DNA from: JADGHX01 sp035760965
GTDB lineage: Bacteria; Pseudomonadota; Gammaproteobacteria; Steroidobacterales; Steroidobacteraceae
Reading direction: 5' to 3'
NCBI GenBank assembly: GCA_035760965.1
Contig: DASTRY010000043.1
Coordinates: 1-19,072, forward strand
Length of the DNA: 19,072 nucleotides
Shown here in pieces: positions 6,589 to 14,226 of this stretch (the first letter of the stretch is position 1; each line of letters opens with the position of its first letter). The translations under genes and the position numbers were made by a program. The notes under the pieces are model-generated. The model was not told the origin of the DNA. It was given only the letters and a program-made list of their open reading frames with translations, and did no database searches.

Positions 6589-8991
6589 ATGCGAAGCCAA
6601 TGCAATCTGGTGAAGGGGGCGGCGGGGCTGCTGGCGGCAGCGCTCTCCTGCACGGCCGGAGCGCAGGATGCGGAACATTCCGAAGGCGGGCTGCTGCAGG
6701 AGATTGTCGTGACTGCACAGCGCCGCGAGCAGGACCCGCAGGATGTCGGCATATCGGTGTCCGTGTTTGGCGGGCCGCAGTTGAAAGCGCTCGGACTCGA
6801 ATCGAGCATCGAGATCGCGCGGCTCACCCCGGGGGTGCATGTCTCGGGAGCGACCGCCGGGCAGGCGGCGAGCTTCACGATCCGCGGCGTCACGCAGAGC
6901 GACTTCAACGATGCCATCGAGGGCCCGGTGGCCGTGTACGTGGATGACACGTACATCCCGACGCTGCAGGGCCAGGTGTTCGGCATGTTCGACCTGCAGC
7001 GCGTGGAGGTGCTGAAAGGGCCGCAGGGGACGCTGTTCGGGCGCAACGCCACGGGCGGCCTCGTGCACTACATCGTCAACAAGCCCACTGCGGCGCCTGC
7101 CGCCGGCCTGGACGTCACCTACGGCCGGTTCAATCAGAAGCTGGTCGACACCTTCGTGAGCGGGCCGCTGGGCGGCGGATTCACGGCGCGCGCGTCCTTT
7201 CATCTTGCGCGCTTCGGCAACATCATGAAGAACGTCTATCCCGAGGGCCTCGCGCCGGGCTACCCATCGACCCTCGGTGCACTCGCCTCGCCATGCTGCC
7301 AGGACACCTGGAGCGAGAACACGCTTTCGGGCCGTCTGCAGCTGCAGTATCAGGCGGATGCGCTCACCGTGCGCCTCGCGGCATCGGGCTCGCGGCAGAA
7401 TCTCTCGACGACGCCGTACAACATTCAGCCCGTGGTCCCGGTCGTCGACAGCGCCGGCAGGCTCGTCAACGCGATCTACGCGGGTCCCAACGAGACGCGC
7501 GTCGCCATCGGCCCGGACGGCAACAACTATCTCGGCCTGCCCAACTCACCCCCGGTGCGGCTGCCCGGTCGCGACTGGCTGGGCTTCCTGCCGCCGAGCG
7601 GAAAAGATCTCGAGACCTCGCAGGAGCTCTCGCGCAGCGACTACAACCGCGTGCGCAGCACTGGCATGACGCTGCACGTGGATTACGACTTCGGCGGCGT
7701 GAGCCTCGCCTCGGTCACGAGCTATACGAAGTTCGCGAAGCGGCTGTACCTCGATGGTGAGAGCGGGCCCGTGAGCCTCGTCGACGTTGCCCAGCTCGGC
7801 GACACCGAAGGGCTCGCCCAGGAGTTGCGCCTGAGCGGCGCGGCGCACCGTTTGCGCTGGGTTGGCGGCCTTTACTACCTGTACATCGACGCCAAGGCGC
7901 GCGATGCGCTGCTCGCGCCCGCGGGCTCGTTGTTCGCCGCTCTGTTTGGCGCCGTCGATGTGGGGCTCGATCTGCCGATCATCGCCAAGCTGCGCACCAA
8001 TTCCGCTTCGCTCTTCGGCCAGATGGAATACGAGCTCACGCCGCGCTGGACCGCGGTGCTTGGCGGCCGCGTCATCGAGGAGAAGCAGAGTTTCAACTAT
8101 CGCTCCGTCGCGGTCCTGGATACGGACGCGTGGACGCTGCAGACCGCGCCCGTGCTGTTTGATACGCAGCCGCCATTTACGGATCGGCGCACGCAGCATC
8201 TGTGGGCAGGCAAGGCGCAGCTCGAATTCCGTCCATCGCGGGATCTCCTGTGGTATCTCGGCGTGAACCGGGGCGTGAAGGCGGGATCGTACAACTCGAA
8301 GCTCTTCGACGGCCTTGCGCCGCTCGATCCGTCGGAGATTCCTTACCAGCCCGAAGTGTTGCTGTCATACGAAGGCGGTTTCAAGAAGACCTTCGGCAAC
8401 GGCGCAACGCTGCTCAATGCTTCGGTCTACTACTACGACTACTCGAACTATCAGGCCTTCACGTTCCAGAACGTTTCCGGATACGTGCAGAACCGCGATG
8501 CCAACATGTACGGCGCGGAGCTGCAGCTTGCCGCGCGCCCGGCGCGCGGGCTGCAGGTGCAGCTCGGCGCCTCCATACTCGATGCCCAGGTGAAGAGCCT
8601 GCAGATTGCGCCGGGCGTGTTTCGCGATGTGAAGCCGACGTACGCGCCCGAGAAGCAGCTCTTCGGAATGATCAGTCAGGAGCTGCCGGGCGAAGTGCTG
8701 GGCGGGCGAGTGACGCTCACCGTGGATGCCAGCTACACATCGGATTTCTATCACAACGTGCGCAACTTCGACTCGACCCGCTTTGATGGCTACACGCTTC
8801 TCGGCGTACGCGCGAGCTGGTCCGGGCGAAATATTCCGCTCGAGTTGAGCGCGTTCTGCGAGAACCTCACGGACCGCCGCTATGGGTTCATCGGCTTCGA
8901 GGGCTCAACGGTCTATGGAGGCAACGACGTCGCCTATGGGAAGCCGCGGTGGTGGGGCGTGCGCGCCGCCTACAACTTTGGGGGACATTGA
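6589..8991 (+). CDS. TonB-dependent outer-membrane receptor
   Basis: An 800-residue energised outer-membrane transporter, probably the importer for the cluster's hydrophobic substrate rather than a siderophore receptor; the substrate assignment rests on position only. A Sec signal peptide covers residues 1-25 with a likely cleavage AGA|QD. The TonB box EIVVTA (38-43) is followed by the plug domain with the SFTIRGV, GPVAVYVDD and VEVLKGPQGTLFGRNATGG blocks, then a long beta-barrel ending in alternating aromatic strands (WWGVRAAYNF). The final GGH after the terminal aromatic strand is slightly unusual. The ATG at 6589 is chosen because a strong G-rich ribosome site (ggggga, 6575-6580) precedes it by eight bases and it begins a clean signal peptide. 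The same frame is open further upstream to 6472, overlapping the aldolase gene, but that adds residues without signal-peptide character. Confidence 0.93.
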   Translation: MRSQCNLVKGAAGLLAAALSCTAGAQDAEHSEGGLLQEIVVTAQRREQDPQDVGISVSVFGGPQLKALGLESSIEIARLTPGVHVSGATAGQAASFTIRGVTQSDFNDAIEGPVAVYVDDTYIPTLQGQVFGMFDLQRVEVLKGPQGTLFGRNATGGLVHYIVNKPTAAPAAGLDVTYGRFNQKLVDTFVSGPLGGGFTARASFHLARFGNIMKNVYPEGLAPGYPSTLGALASPCCQDTWSENTLSGRLQLQYQADALTVRLAASGSRQNLSTTPYNIQPVVPVVDSAGRLVNAIYAGPNETRVAIGPDGNNYLGLPNSPPVRLPGRDWLGFLPPSGKDLETSQELSRSDYNRVRSTGMTLHVDYDFGGVSLASVTSYTKFAKRLYLDGESGPVSLVDVAQLGDTEGLAQELRLSGAAHRLRWVGGLYYLYIDAKARDALLAPAGSLFAALFGAVDVGLDLPIIAKLRTNSASLFGQMEYELTPRWTAVLGGRVIEEKQSFNYRSVAVLDTDAWTLQTAPVLFDTQPPFTDRRTQHLWAGKAQLEFRPSRDLLWYLGVNRGVKAGSYNSKLFDGLAPLDPSEIPYQPEVLLSYEGGFKKTFGNGATLLNASVYYYDYSNYQAFTFQNVSGYVQNRDANMYGAELQLAARPARGLQVQLGASILDAQVKSLQIAPGVFRDVKPTYAPEKQLFGMISQELPGEVLGGRVTLTVDASYTSDFYHNVRNFDSTRFDGYTLLGVRASWSGRNIPLELSAFCENLTDRRYGFIGFEGSTVYGGNDVAYGKPRWWGVRAAYNFGGH

Positions 8992-10018
8992 GCGAGGCGG
9001 GGCGGCGGAGCTCGACGCGCGCCGCCTCGACGCATTTCTGCGAGAGGCATTGCCAGGATGCCGTGGCGAGATGAAGCTCGAGCCCGCGCCCGGCGGGCAA
9101 TCAAATCCGACGTTCTTCGTGTCCTACCGCGGCCGACGGCTCGTGCTGCGCAAACAGCCGCCAGCGGGGCGTCTGCCGTCGGCGCACGCCATCGACCGCG
9201 AGTATCGCGTGCTCTCGGCGCTCAGGGGGTCGCGGGTCCCCGTGCCCCGTGTGCTGCTGTTCCACACCGGGCTTGAAGTCGTCGGCACACCTTTCTACGT
9301 CATGGAATGCGTGGCAGGACGAGTGTTTCACGACAGCGCGCTCCCAGGCGTCGCTCCCACACACCGTCGCGTCATGTATCAGTCCATGGCAGAAACGCTA
9401 GCAGAGCTGCACGCAGTGGACTGGAGAGCGGCGGGGCTCGAGGGCTTCGGCAGGGTGGGCGGCTACTTCTCGCGACAGCTCGAACGCTGGTCGCAGCAGT
9501 GGCGACTGTCGGCGACGCGTGAGGTGCCTGAAATCGTGACGCTGATGGGCTGGCTGCGTGCGCATCTTGCTGAAGATGCGCAGACGACGCTGTGTCACGG
9601 GGATTTCCGACTTGGCAATCTGTTGTTCCATCCCAGCGAGCCGCGCGTCGTCGCGGTCCTCGATTGGGAACTGTCGACGCTCGGCCATCCGCTCGCCGAT
9701 CTGGCCCACAACTGCATTGCCTGGCAAACCCTGCCGGAAGAGTACGGCGGCATACGCGGGCTGACGTTGGCCTCGCTGGGCATTCCGTCGCGGGGAGGCT
9801 ACGTTGCGGCCTATCACCAGCGCGCGCCCGATGTCGGCCCTCTGACCTCATTCCATCTCGCCTTTGCGTTGTTCCGCATGGCCGTGATCTTCGAGGGCAT
9901 CGCGAGTCGGGCCCGGCGCGGCAACACCGCATCGGCGGATGCCGCGCGAGCCAGCGAGCACAGCGTCGCGTTCGCGCGGCGTGCGCTCGAAGTGATCGAA
10001 ACCGGTATCGCTGGGTGA
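8978..10018 (+). CDS. Phosphotransferase of the APH/ACAD10-11 type (probable 4-hydroxyacyl-CoA kinase, LvaA-like)
   Basis: About 346 residues with the aminoglycoside-phosphotransferase/choline-kinase fold. The N-lobe has GGQSNPTFFVSY and the ATP-lysine segment LVLRKQP. The C-lobe has the Brenner motif CHGDFRLGNLLF (catalytic D209, N214) and the metal-binding DWE (D229) followed by LSTLGHPLADLAHN. This is not an antibiotic-resistance enzyme: the sequence and pairing with an acyl-CoA dehydrogenase match the kinase half of mammalian ACAD10/11 and LvaA of Pseudomonas putida, which phosphorylate 4-hydroxyacyl-CoA. The start is uncertain. TTG at 8978 overlaps the receptor stop by 14 bases and gives the normal N-terminus; ATG at 8936 or 8882 in the same frame would overlap more and add low-complexity residues. 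The acyl-CoA dehydrogenase gene follows after 13 bases. No small LvaB-like partner gene is visible. Confidence 0.85.
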   Translation: MGDIERGGAAELDARRLDAFLREALPGCRGEMKLEPAPGGQSNPTFFVSYRGRRLVLRKQPPAGRLPSAHAIDREYRVLSALRGSRVPVPRVLLFHTGLEVVGTPFYVMECVAGRVFHDSALPGVAPTHRRVMYQSMAETLAELHAVDWRAAGLEGFGRVGGYFSRQLERWSQQWRLSATREVPEIVTLMGWLRAHLAEDAQTTLCHGDFRLGNLLFHPSEPRVVAVLDWELSTLGHPLADLAHNCIAWQTLPEEYGGIRGLTLASLGIPSRGGYVAAYHQRAPDVGPLTSFHLAFALFRMAVIFEGIASRARRGNTASADAARASEHSVAFARRALEVIETGIAG

Positions 10019-10031
10019 GCCGCCCGTCACT

Positions 10032-11246
10032 ATGGACTTCGCCTGCTCCGACAAGGTCACGACTCTGCAGCGTCGGCTGCGCCACTTCATGGCGGAACAC
10101 ATCGCACCCGTCGAGGCGCAATGGCGGCAGCACGTCGACCGCGCTGTATATCCGCTCGAGCTGCTCGAGCCCCTGAAGGCGCGTGCCCGGGCAGAGGGGC
10201 TCTGGAATCTGTTTCTGCCGGGGCTGCGCGCGGACGAGCCGGGCACACGGCTCACCAATCTCGAATACGCGCCGCTTGCGGAAATCATGGGCCGCGTGCC
10301 GTGGGCCGCCGAGGTGTTCAACTGCAGCGCGCCCGATACGGGCAATATCGAGCTGCTGCACACGTGTGCCACACCCGAGCAGGCGGATCGCTGGTTGCGC
10401 CCGCTCCTCGCGGGCGAGATCCGTTCGTGCTTCGCGATGACTGAGCCGGATGTGGCGTCCTCTGACGCCACGAACATTCGTGCCAGCATCCGGCGTCAGG
10501 GGAACAGCCTCGTCATCAACGGCCACAAGTGGTTCGTAACCGGTGCCGCTCACCCGAACTGCAAGCTGGTGCTCTTCGTGGGGCGTTCGGAGGCGCGCGC
10601 CGGCTTCGCTTCGCACGAGCGCCATTCGATCGTGCTCGTGCCGCTGGAGATGCCTGGCGTGCAGGTCGTGCGCAGTCTTCCGATCATGCATCACCATGCG
10701 CCCGAGGGTCATTGCGAGGTTGTGTTTCGCGACGTGCGCTTGCCGCTCAGCGCGCTTCTCGGTGAGGAAGGGCGGGGCTTTGCGCTGGCGCAGGCGCGCC
10801 TGGGTCCCGGACGCGTACATCATTGCATGCGCGCGATCGGCCAGTGCGAGCTCGCGCTAGAGCTCATGTGCGAGCGGGCCCGGCAACGTGAGGCGTTTGG
10901 ACGGCCGCTCAGCGACTATGCGAGCGTGCAGGACTGGATTGCGCACTCGCGTGTCGAGATCGATCAGGCCCGCCTCCTGGTGCTGCGCGCCGCGTGGACA
11001 ATGGATCGGTACGGAAACGCCGCGGCTCGGACGGATGTCTCGGCGATCAAGCTCGTGGTGGCCCAAATGCAGGCGCGCATCGTCGATCGGGCAATGCAGG
11101 TGTTCGGTGCGGCCGGCCTCACGTCGGATACACCGCTCGCGTCGCTCTGGACGTGGGGCCGGGCACTGCGCTTCATCGATGGGCCCGACGAGGTGCATTC
11201 GCGCACGGTTGCGCGCAGCGAGCTCGCGAAGATCAAGAGCCGTTGA
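10032..11246 (+). CDS. Acyl-CoA dehydrogenase family protein, ACAD10/11 subfamily (LvaC-like)
   Basis: A 404-residue flavoprotein of the acyl-CoA dehydrogenase fold. Visible features are the helical N-domain, the flavin-binding block CFAMTEPDVASSDATN near 135-150, the NGHKWFVTGA beta-domain segment near 164, QREAFGRPL near 289, and FIDGPDEVH at 381-389. The APDTGNIELLH and DGPDEVH blocks are characteristic of the ACAD10/11 group. Where ordinary acyl-CoA dehydrogenases have the catalytic Glu (EGT-type motif), this protein has D383, by my alignment from memory. In LvaC and ACAD11 the enzyme acts on 4-phosphoacyl-CoA, removing phosphate to yield an enoyl- or 3-hydroxyacyl-CoA. With the adjacent kinase it would allow beta-oxidation of a gamma-hydroxylated side chain. 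A conventional dehydrogenation role remains possible. The gene ends tail-to-tail with the amidase gene, 21 bases apart. Confidence 0.9.
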   Translation: MDFACSDKVTTLQRRLRHFMAEHIAPVEAQWRQHVDRAVYPLELLEPLKARARAEGLWNLFLPGLRADEPGTRLTNLEYAPLAEIMGRVPWAAEVFNCSAPDTGNIELLHTCATPEQADRWLRPLLAGEIRSCFAMTEPDVASSDATNIRASIRRQGNSLVINGHKWFVTGAAHPNCKLVLFVGRSEARAGFASHERHSIVLVPLEMPGVQVVRSLPIMHHHAPEGHCEVVFRDVRLPLSALLGEEGRGFALAQARLGPGRVHHCMRAIGQCELALELMCERARQREAFGRPLSDYASVQDWIAHSRVEIDQARLLVLRAAWTMDRYGNAAARTDVSAIKLVVAQMQARIVDRAMQVFGAAGLTSDTPLASLWTWGRALRFIDGPDEVHSRTVARSELAKIKSR

Positions 11247-11267
11247 CCCCGGAAGCGCCCGAGACAC

Positions 11268-12719
11268 CTAAAGCGCTGGCTGTCTGCGATCGCCGATGGC
11301 CTGCTCGACCAGACGTGCTACGGCGACCAGCACGGCGTCACTGCCGAATGATGTGTAGAGCGTGACGCCAAAGGGCGTGCCACTTGCATCGAGCCCGGCA
11401 GGAATCGCGAGGGTGGGCGCTCCGGCCTTGCCCGTGCATTTGGCCGCCGCGCCCATCGGCGCGATGAGCACGTCGACGTTGCCGGCCTGCAGTGTCGCAT
11501 CGATTCCTGCGGTACGACTGAGCGCGATGTCGCGTGCCCGGTCGGCGCGGTACACGGGGTCGTTGATCCCGCGGGTTTCCTGCGCGGCCAGGAGCAGCGA
11601 CTGGCCGTACGGGATCATCTCCGGGTGCGCTTCGTTCCAGCGAATGAGCTCTTCGAGTGAGCCGATTCCGCAGGGTGCGCCGTGCGCCTCGAGAAAGGCA
11701 TTGAGTGAGGCCTTGAACTCCGTGCGGAACACGCAGGAGCGAATGTCGAGAATCTGCTCGGCGCTCGGCATGTCGCACGGGTCCACGATGATGGCTCCTG
11801 CGCGCGACAGCGCCTGCAGCACTCGCTCTAGCAGCGGCGCGACAGGCGCGAAGTCGGCCCGATCCGCCATCGCCCGCCGTGGAACGCCAATGCTCACCTG
11901 AGCGAGCCGCTCGATGCGGAGTCCACGACGATCGTCCCGCGGCATCATCATCGAGACAGGGTCGTGAGCGTCAGCGCCCCCGATGATGTCGTACACCGTT
12001 TGCGCATCGGCCACGCTCCGAGCCAGCACGCCTGGAGCGTCTTGGCTCGGAACGAGGGGCATGATGCCCACGCGGCTCACCCTGCCGACGCTCGGCTTGA
12101 AGCCGACCACGGAGGAATACGAGGCCGGCGTCTGGATCGAGTTCTGCGTTTCCCCGCCGATGGCAATCGGCGCGAAGCTCGCTGCGACCGCCGCCGCGGA
12201 GCCGACACTCGAGCCCTGGCCGCGGCCGTAGCGAATGCCATGCGGATTCTTGACGACTCCACCGGCGCTGCTGAACTCCGCGGGCATCACATCGGCCACG
12301 TAGTCGGCAAACTCGGTGAGATTGGTCTTACCGAGCACGATCGCGCCAGCCGACCGCAAGCGCTGCACGATAGTGGCCGTCTGTTTCGGTACGAAGCTCG
12401 CCAGGGCGGCGGCGCCGGCCGTCGTGGTGTACTCGTCAGCGATCAGGATGTTGTCCTTGATCAGCACGGGAATGCCGTGGAGAGGCCCGCGGTCGCGGCC
12501 GGTCGCAAGCTCCGCGTCTGCCCGCCTGGCGTCCTCGAGAGCGTGATCGGAGACGACGCGCACTGCGTTGAGCGCGGGGCCTTGATGATTGAACGCGGCG
12601 ATACGTGCGAGATACCAGCCGGTCATCTCCTGCACGGAGAGCCGCTTCGCGCGCAGGCATTGGCCGATGCTCTTGAGTGAACCCTGTAGCAAGGCGTGCT
12701 CGATGTCTCGATCAAACAT
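11268..12719 (-). CDS. Amidase-signature family hydrolase
   Basis: A 483-residue serine amidase/esterase of unknown substrate. The Ser-cisSer-Lys triad is present: K88 in PVLIKDN, cis-Ser S170 in GRGQGSSVGS and nucleophile S194 in ETQNSIQTPAS, with the 24-residue Ser-Ser spacing seen in FAAH and peptide amidase. The oxyanion loop just before S194 is Gln-Asn instead of the usual Gly-Gly or Asp-Gly. No signal peptide is seen, so it is probably cytoplasmic. The ATG at 12719 is chosen because the protein begins normally there; the same frame stays open upstream to 13028 but that part is low-complexity and runs antisense to the SDR gene. It is divergent from the SDR gene across a 202-base gap and convergent with the acyl-CoA dehydrogenase gene. 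A role in releasing a conjugated or amide-linked substrate is only a guess. Confidence 0.9.
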   Translation of the reverse strand: MFDRDIEHALLQGSLKSIGQCLRAKRLSVQEMTGWYLARIAAFNHQGPALNAVRVVSDHALEDARRADAELATGRDRGPLHGIPVLIKDNILIADEYTTTAGAAALASFVPKQTATIVQRLRSAGAIVLGKTNLTEFADYVADVMPAEFSSAGGVVKNPHGIRYGRGQGSSVGSAAAVAASFAPIAIGGETQNSIQTPASYSSVVGFKPSVGRVSRVGIMPLVPSQDAPGVLARSVADAQTVYDIIGGADAHDPVSMMMPRDDRRGLRIERLAQVSIGVPRRAMADRADFAPVAPLLERVLQALSRAGAIIVDPCDMPSAEQILDIRSCVFRTEFKASLNAFLEAHGAPCGIGSLEELIRWNEAHPEMIPYGQSLLLAAQETRGINDPVYRADRARDIALSRTAGIDATLQAGNVDVLIAPMGAAAKCTGKAGAPTLAIPAGLDASGTPFGVTLYTSFGSDAVLVAVARLVEQAIGDRRQPAL

Positions 12720-12810
12720 TGAGGCGCGGTCTCCGGGTGCTGAGATCCCGGCGCTCACGCTATCACCAGAAAATGACGCCGGGACTCTCCATGGCGCACC
12801 TTGCGCAGGA

Positions 12811-12825
12811 TTTCTGCAGCAGAAA
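12811..12825. promoter_or_regulatory. 15-base palindrome with flanking direct repeats in the divergent amidase/SDR promoter region
   Basis: TTTCTGC at 12811-12817 and GCAGAAA at 12819-12825 form a perfect inverted repeat around one A. Identical CCTTGCGC copies lie on either side at 12799-12806 and 12832-12839, 33 bases apart, and GGATTT/AAATCC extend the dyad imperfectly. The element sits near the middle of the 202-base gap between the divergent amidase and SDR genes, an expected place for an operator acting on both. A TACGAT hexamer at about 12870 could be a -10 box for the SDR gene, but no good -35 partner is at the right distance. Confidence 0.4.
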
Positions 12826-12921
12826 ATAAATCCTTGCGCCCCGGGAACAGTGGCGCCCTCACGGCCTGCGCTACGATGACCACCGACCCAACCCCGAGCC
12901 GTCTCGCGTGAGTGATGCGCA

Positions 12922-13662
12922 ATGAGTGACAAGAGCGGAACAGTAGCGATCGTGACGGGCGCAGGGCGTGGCATCGGGCGGGCCATCGCGTGCGAGCTGG
13001 CCGCTGCAGGCGCTCGAGTCATCGTCAACTATGCGAGCCGGAAAGACTCGGCGGATGCGACGGTCGCCGCGGTTCGCGAGGCCGGCGGAGATGCGCTTGC
13101 GGTGCGAGCCGACGTGCGCCTGCCCGAGGACCTCGATCGCCTGTTCAATGCCGCGCAGGAGCACTTCGGACGAGTGGACGTGCTCGTGAACAACGCAGGG
13201 ATGAGCGGTACCGGCATGCTCGACCAGGTCGACGCGAAAATCATCGAGCCGGCGCTCGACGTGAACTTTCGCGGCACGTTGCTCGCTTGCCAGCGTGCCG
13301 CGAAGGCGTTCGGCTCGAAGGGTGGCGCCATTGTCAACGTCAGCTCCGCGCTCTCGGCTCAGCCGGTGCCCAGCCAGGTGGTGTATGCGGCGACCAAGGC
13401 GGCGGTGGAGTCCATGACACGCCTGCTTGCGCAGGAGCTCGGCTCGCGGCGCATTCGCGTCAACGCAGTCGCGCCCGGGCCGACGCAGACCGACTTTCTG
13501 CAGATCGACGACGCCACGCGCGGATATCTCGTCAGCCGCACGGCGCTCGGACGCATCGGCGAACCGGTCGATGTCGCTCGCGTCGTCGCATTCCTGGTGA
13601 GTGACGCCGCGGCTTGGATCACGGGACAGGTGATCGCTGTGGATGGGGGCCTGCGGCTCTGA
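12922..13662 (+). CDS. Short-chain dehydrogenase/reductase (classical SDR, FabG-like)
   Basis: A 246-residue NAD(P)-dependent oxidoreductase. All classical SDR landmarks are present: cofactor motif TGAGRGIG at 12-19, NNAG at 90-93, N115, S142 and the catalytic Y155-x3-K159 (YAATK), then the APGPTQTDF block and a C-terminal ITGQVIAVDGG. The residue after beta-strand 2 is N36-Y-A-S-R, with Arg40 near, which leans to NADP but does not decide it. The length is normal. The substrate is unknown; next to the GMC dehydrogenase genes it could oxidise or reduce a hydroxyl/keto group on an alicyclic intermediate, or act as a 3-hydroxyacyl-CoA dehydrogenase. It is the first gene of a three-gene + strand set and is followed after nine bases by the small-subunit gene. 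Confidence 0.93.
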   Translation: MSDKSGTVAIVTGAGRGIGRAIACELAAAGARVIVNYASRKDSADATVAAVREAGGDALAVRADVRLPEDLDRLFNAAQEHFGRVDVLVNNAGMSGTGMLDQVDAKIIEPALDVNFRGTLLACQRAAKAFGSKGGAIVNVSSALSAQPVPSQVVYAATKAAVESMTRLLAQELGSRRIRVNAVAPGPTQTDFLQIDDATRGYLVSRTALGRIGEPVDVARVVAFLVSDAAAWITGQVIAVDGGLRL

Positions 13663-13671
13663 CGCTGCTGA

Positions 13672-14226
13672 ATGTCTGAAGTCAGTCGCCGTGAGAGTCG
13701 TCGCCGCTTCTTGCGGGCCGTGCTGGCGGCTGCGGCCGCCGCGCGCGCAGCCTCGGCAGCGCAGGGTGCACGTGCGGCGCCGTTGCCTGTTTTGAGCCTT
13801 GCAGAGCGTAGCACGCTCGCAGCCGTTGCGAATGCGCTGGTTCCGGGAGCGGCCGCAGCCGGCGTCGCCGATTTCGTAGCCGGTATGCTCGAACGCCCTG
13901 ATCCCCTGCTGGGATACCGGTTCACGGGCTTCACGCTCCCCGCCCGTGAATTCTACCGCGCGTCGCTTGGGGCGATCGAGAAGGCCTGCGCACGGCACTA
14001 CGGTGCATCGACAGGCGAGATCTCCGCGGTCGAGCTCGAGCGCTTCGTCCGTAAGCTCGCGCATGCGCAGCTGCAACCTTGGGACGGCCCACCGCAGGCG
14101 CTGGTGTACTTCGTTCTGCGCAACGACGCGATCGATGCTGCATACGGAGTGCCGGACGCTTACGCAAGCCTGCAGATTCCATACATGGCACACATCGAGC
14201 CACCGCGGCCATGGTGGCGCCCATGA
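13672..14226 (+). CDS. Tat-leader small subunit of a GMC dehydrogenase (gluconate 2-dehydrogenase subunit 3-like)
   Basis: A 184-residue protein that probably escorts the GMC flavoprotein encoded next across the inner membrane and forms a complex with it in the periplasm. A twin-arginine leader is clear: S9-R-R-R-F-L-R15 fits the SRRxFLK consensus and is followed by an Ala-rich hydrophobic stretch, with possible cleavage at about residues 31-36. The mature part resembles gluconate 2-dehydrogenase subunit 3 / FAD-glucose dehydrogenase gamma subunit: LSLAERSTLAAVANALVPG, then a helical body ending in GPPQALVYFVLRNDAIDAAYG. The gene overlaps the GMC gene by four bases (ATGA), which supports stoichiometric partnership. 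The assignment rests on remembered family patterns and context, so it is slightly less certain than that of its partner. Confidence 0.85.
   Translation: MSEVSRRESRRRFLRAVLAAAAAARAASAAQGARAAPLPVLSLAERSTLAAVANALVPGAAAAGVADFVAGMLERPDPLLGYRFTGFTLPAREFYRASLGAIEKACARHYGASTGEISAVELERFVRKLAHAQLQPWDGPPQALVYFVLRNDAIDAAYGVPDAYASLQIPYMAHIEPPRPWWRP

Noticed and set aside
6589..6660. Lipoprotein signal at C21 of the TonB receptor
   Set aside because: The residues before the Cys (A-L-S) do not fit the lipobox; a signal peptidase I site after A25 fits better and the barrel topology needs no lipid anchor.
8978..10018. Aminoglycoside resistance phosphotransferase
   Set aside because: The Brenner motif alone does not show resistance; DWE-LSTLGHPLADLAHN and the adjacent acyl-CoA dehydrogenase place it in the ACAD10/11-LvaA group.
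12720..13028. Upstream extension of the amidase frame
   Set aside because: The extra 103 residues are low-complexity and cross the SDR coding start antisense; the ATG at 12719 gives the usual amidase N-terminus.
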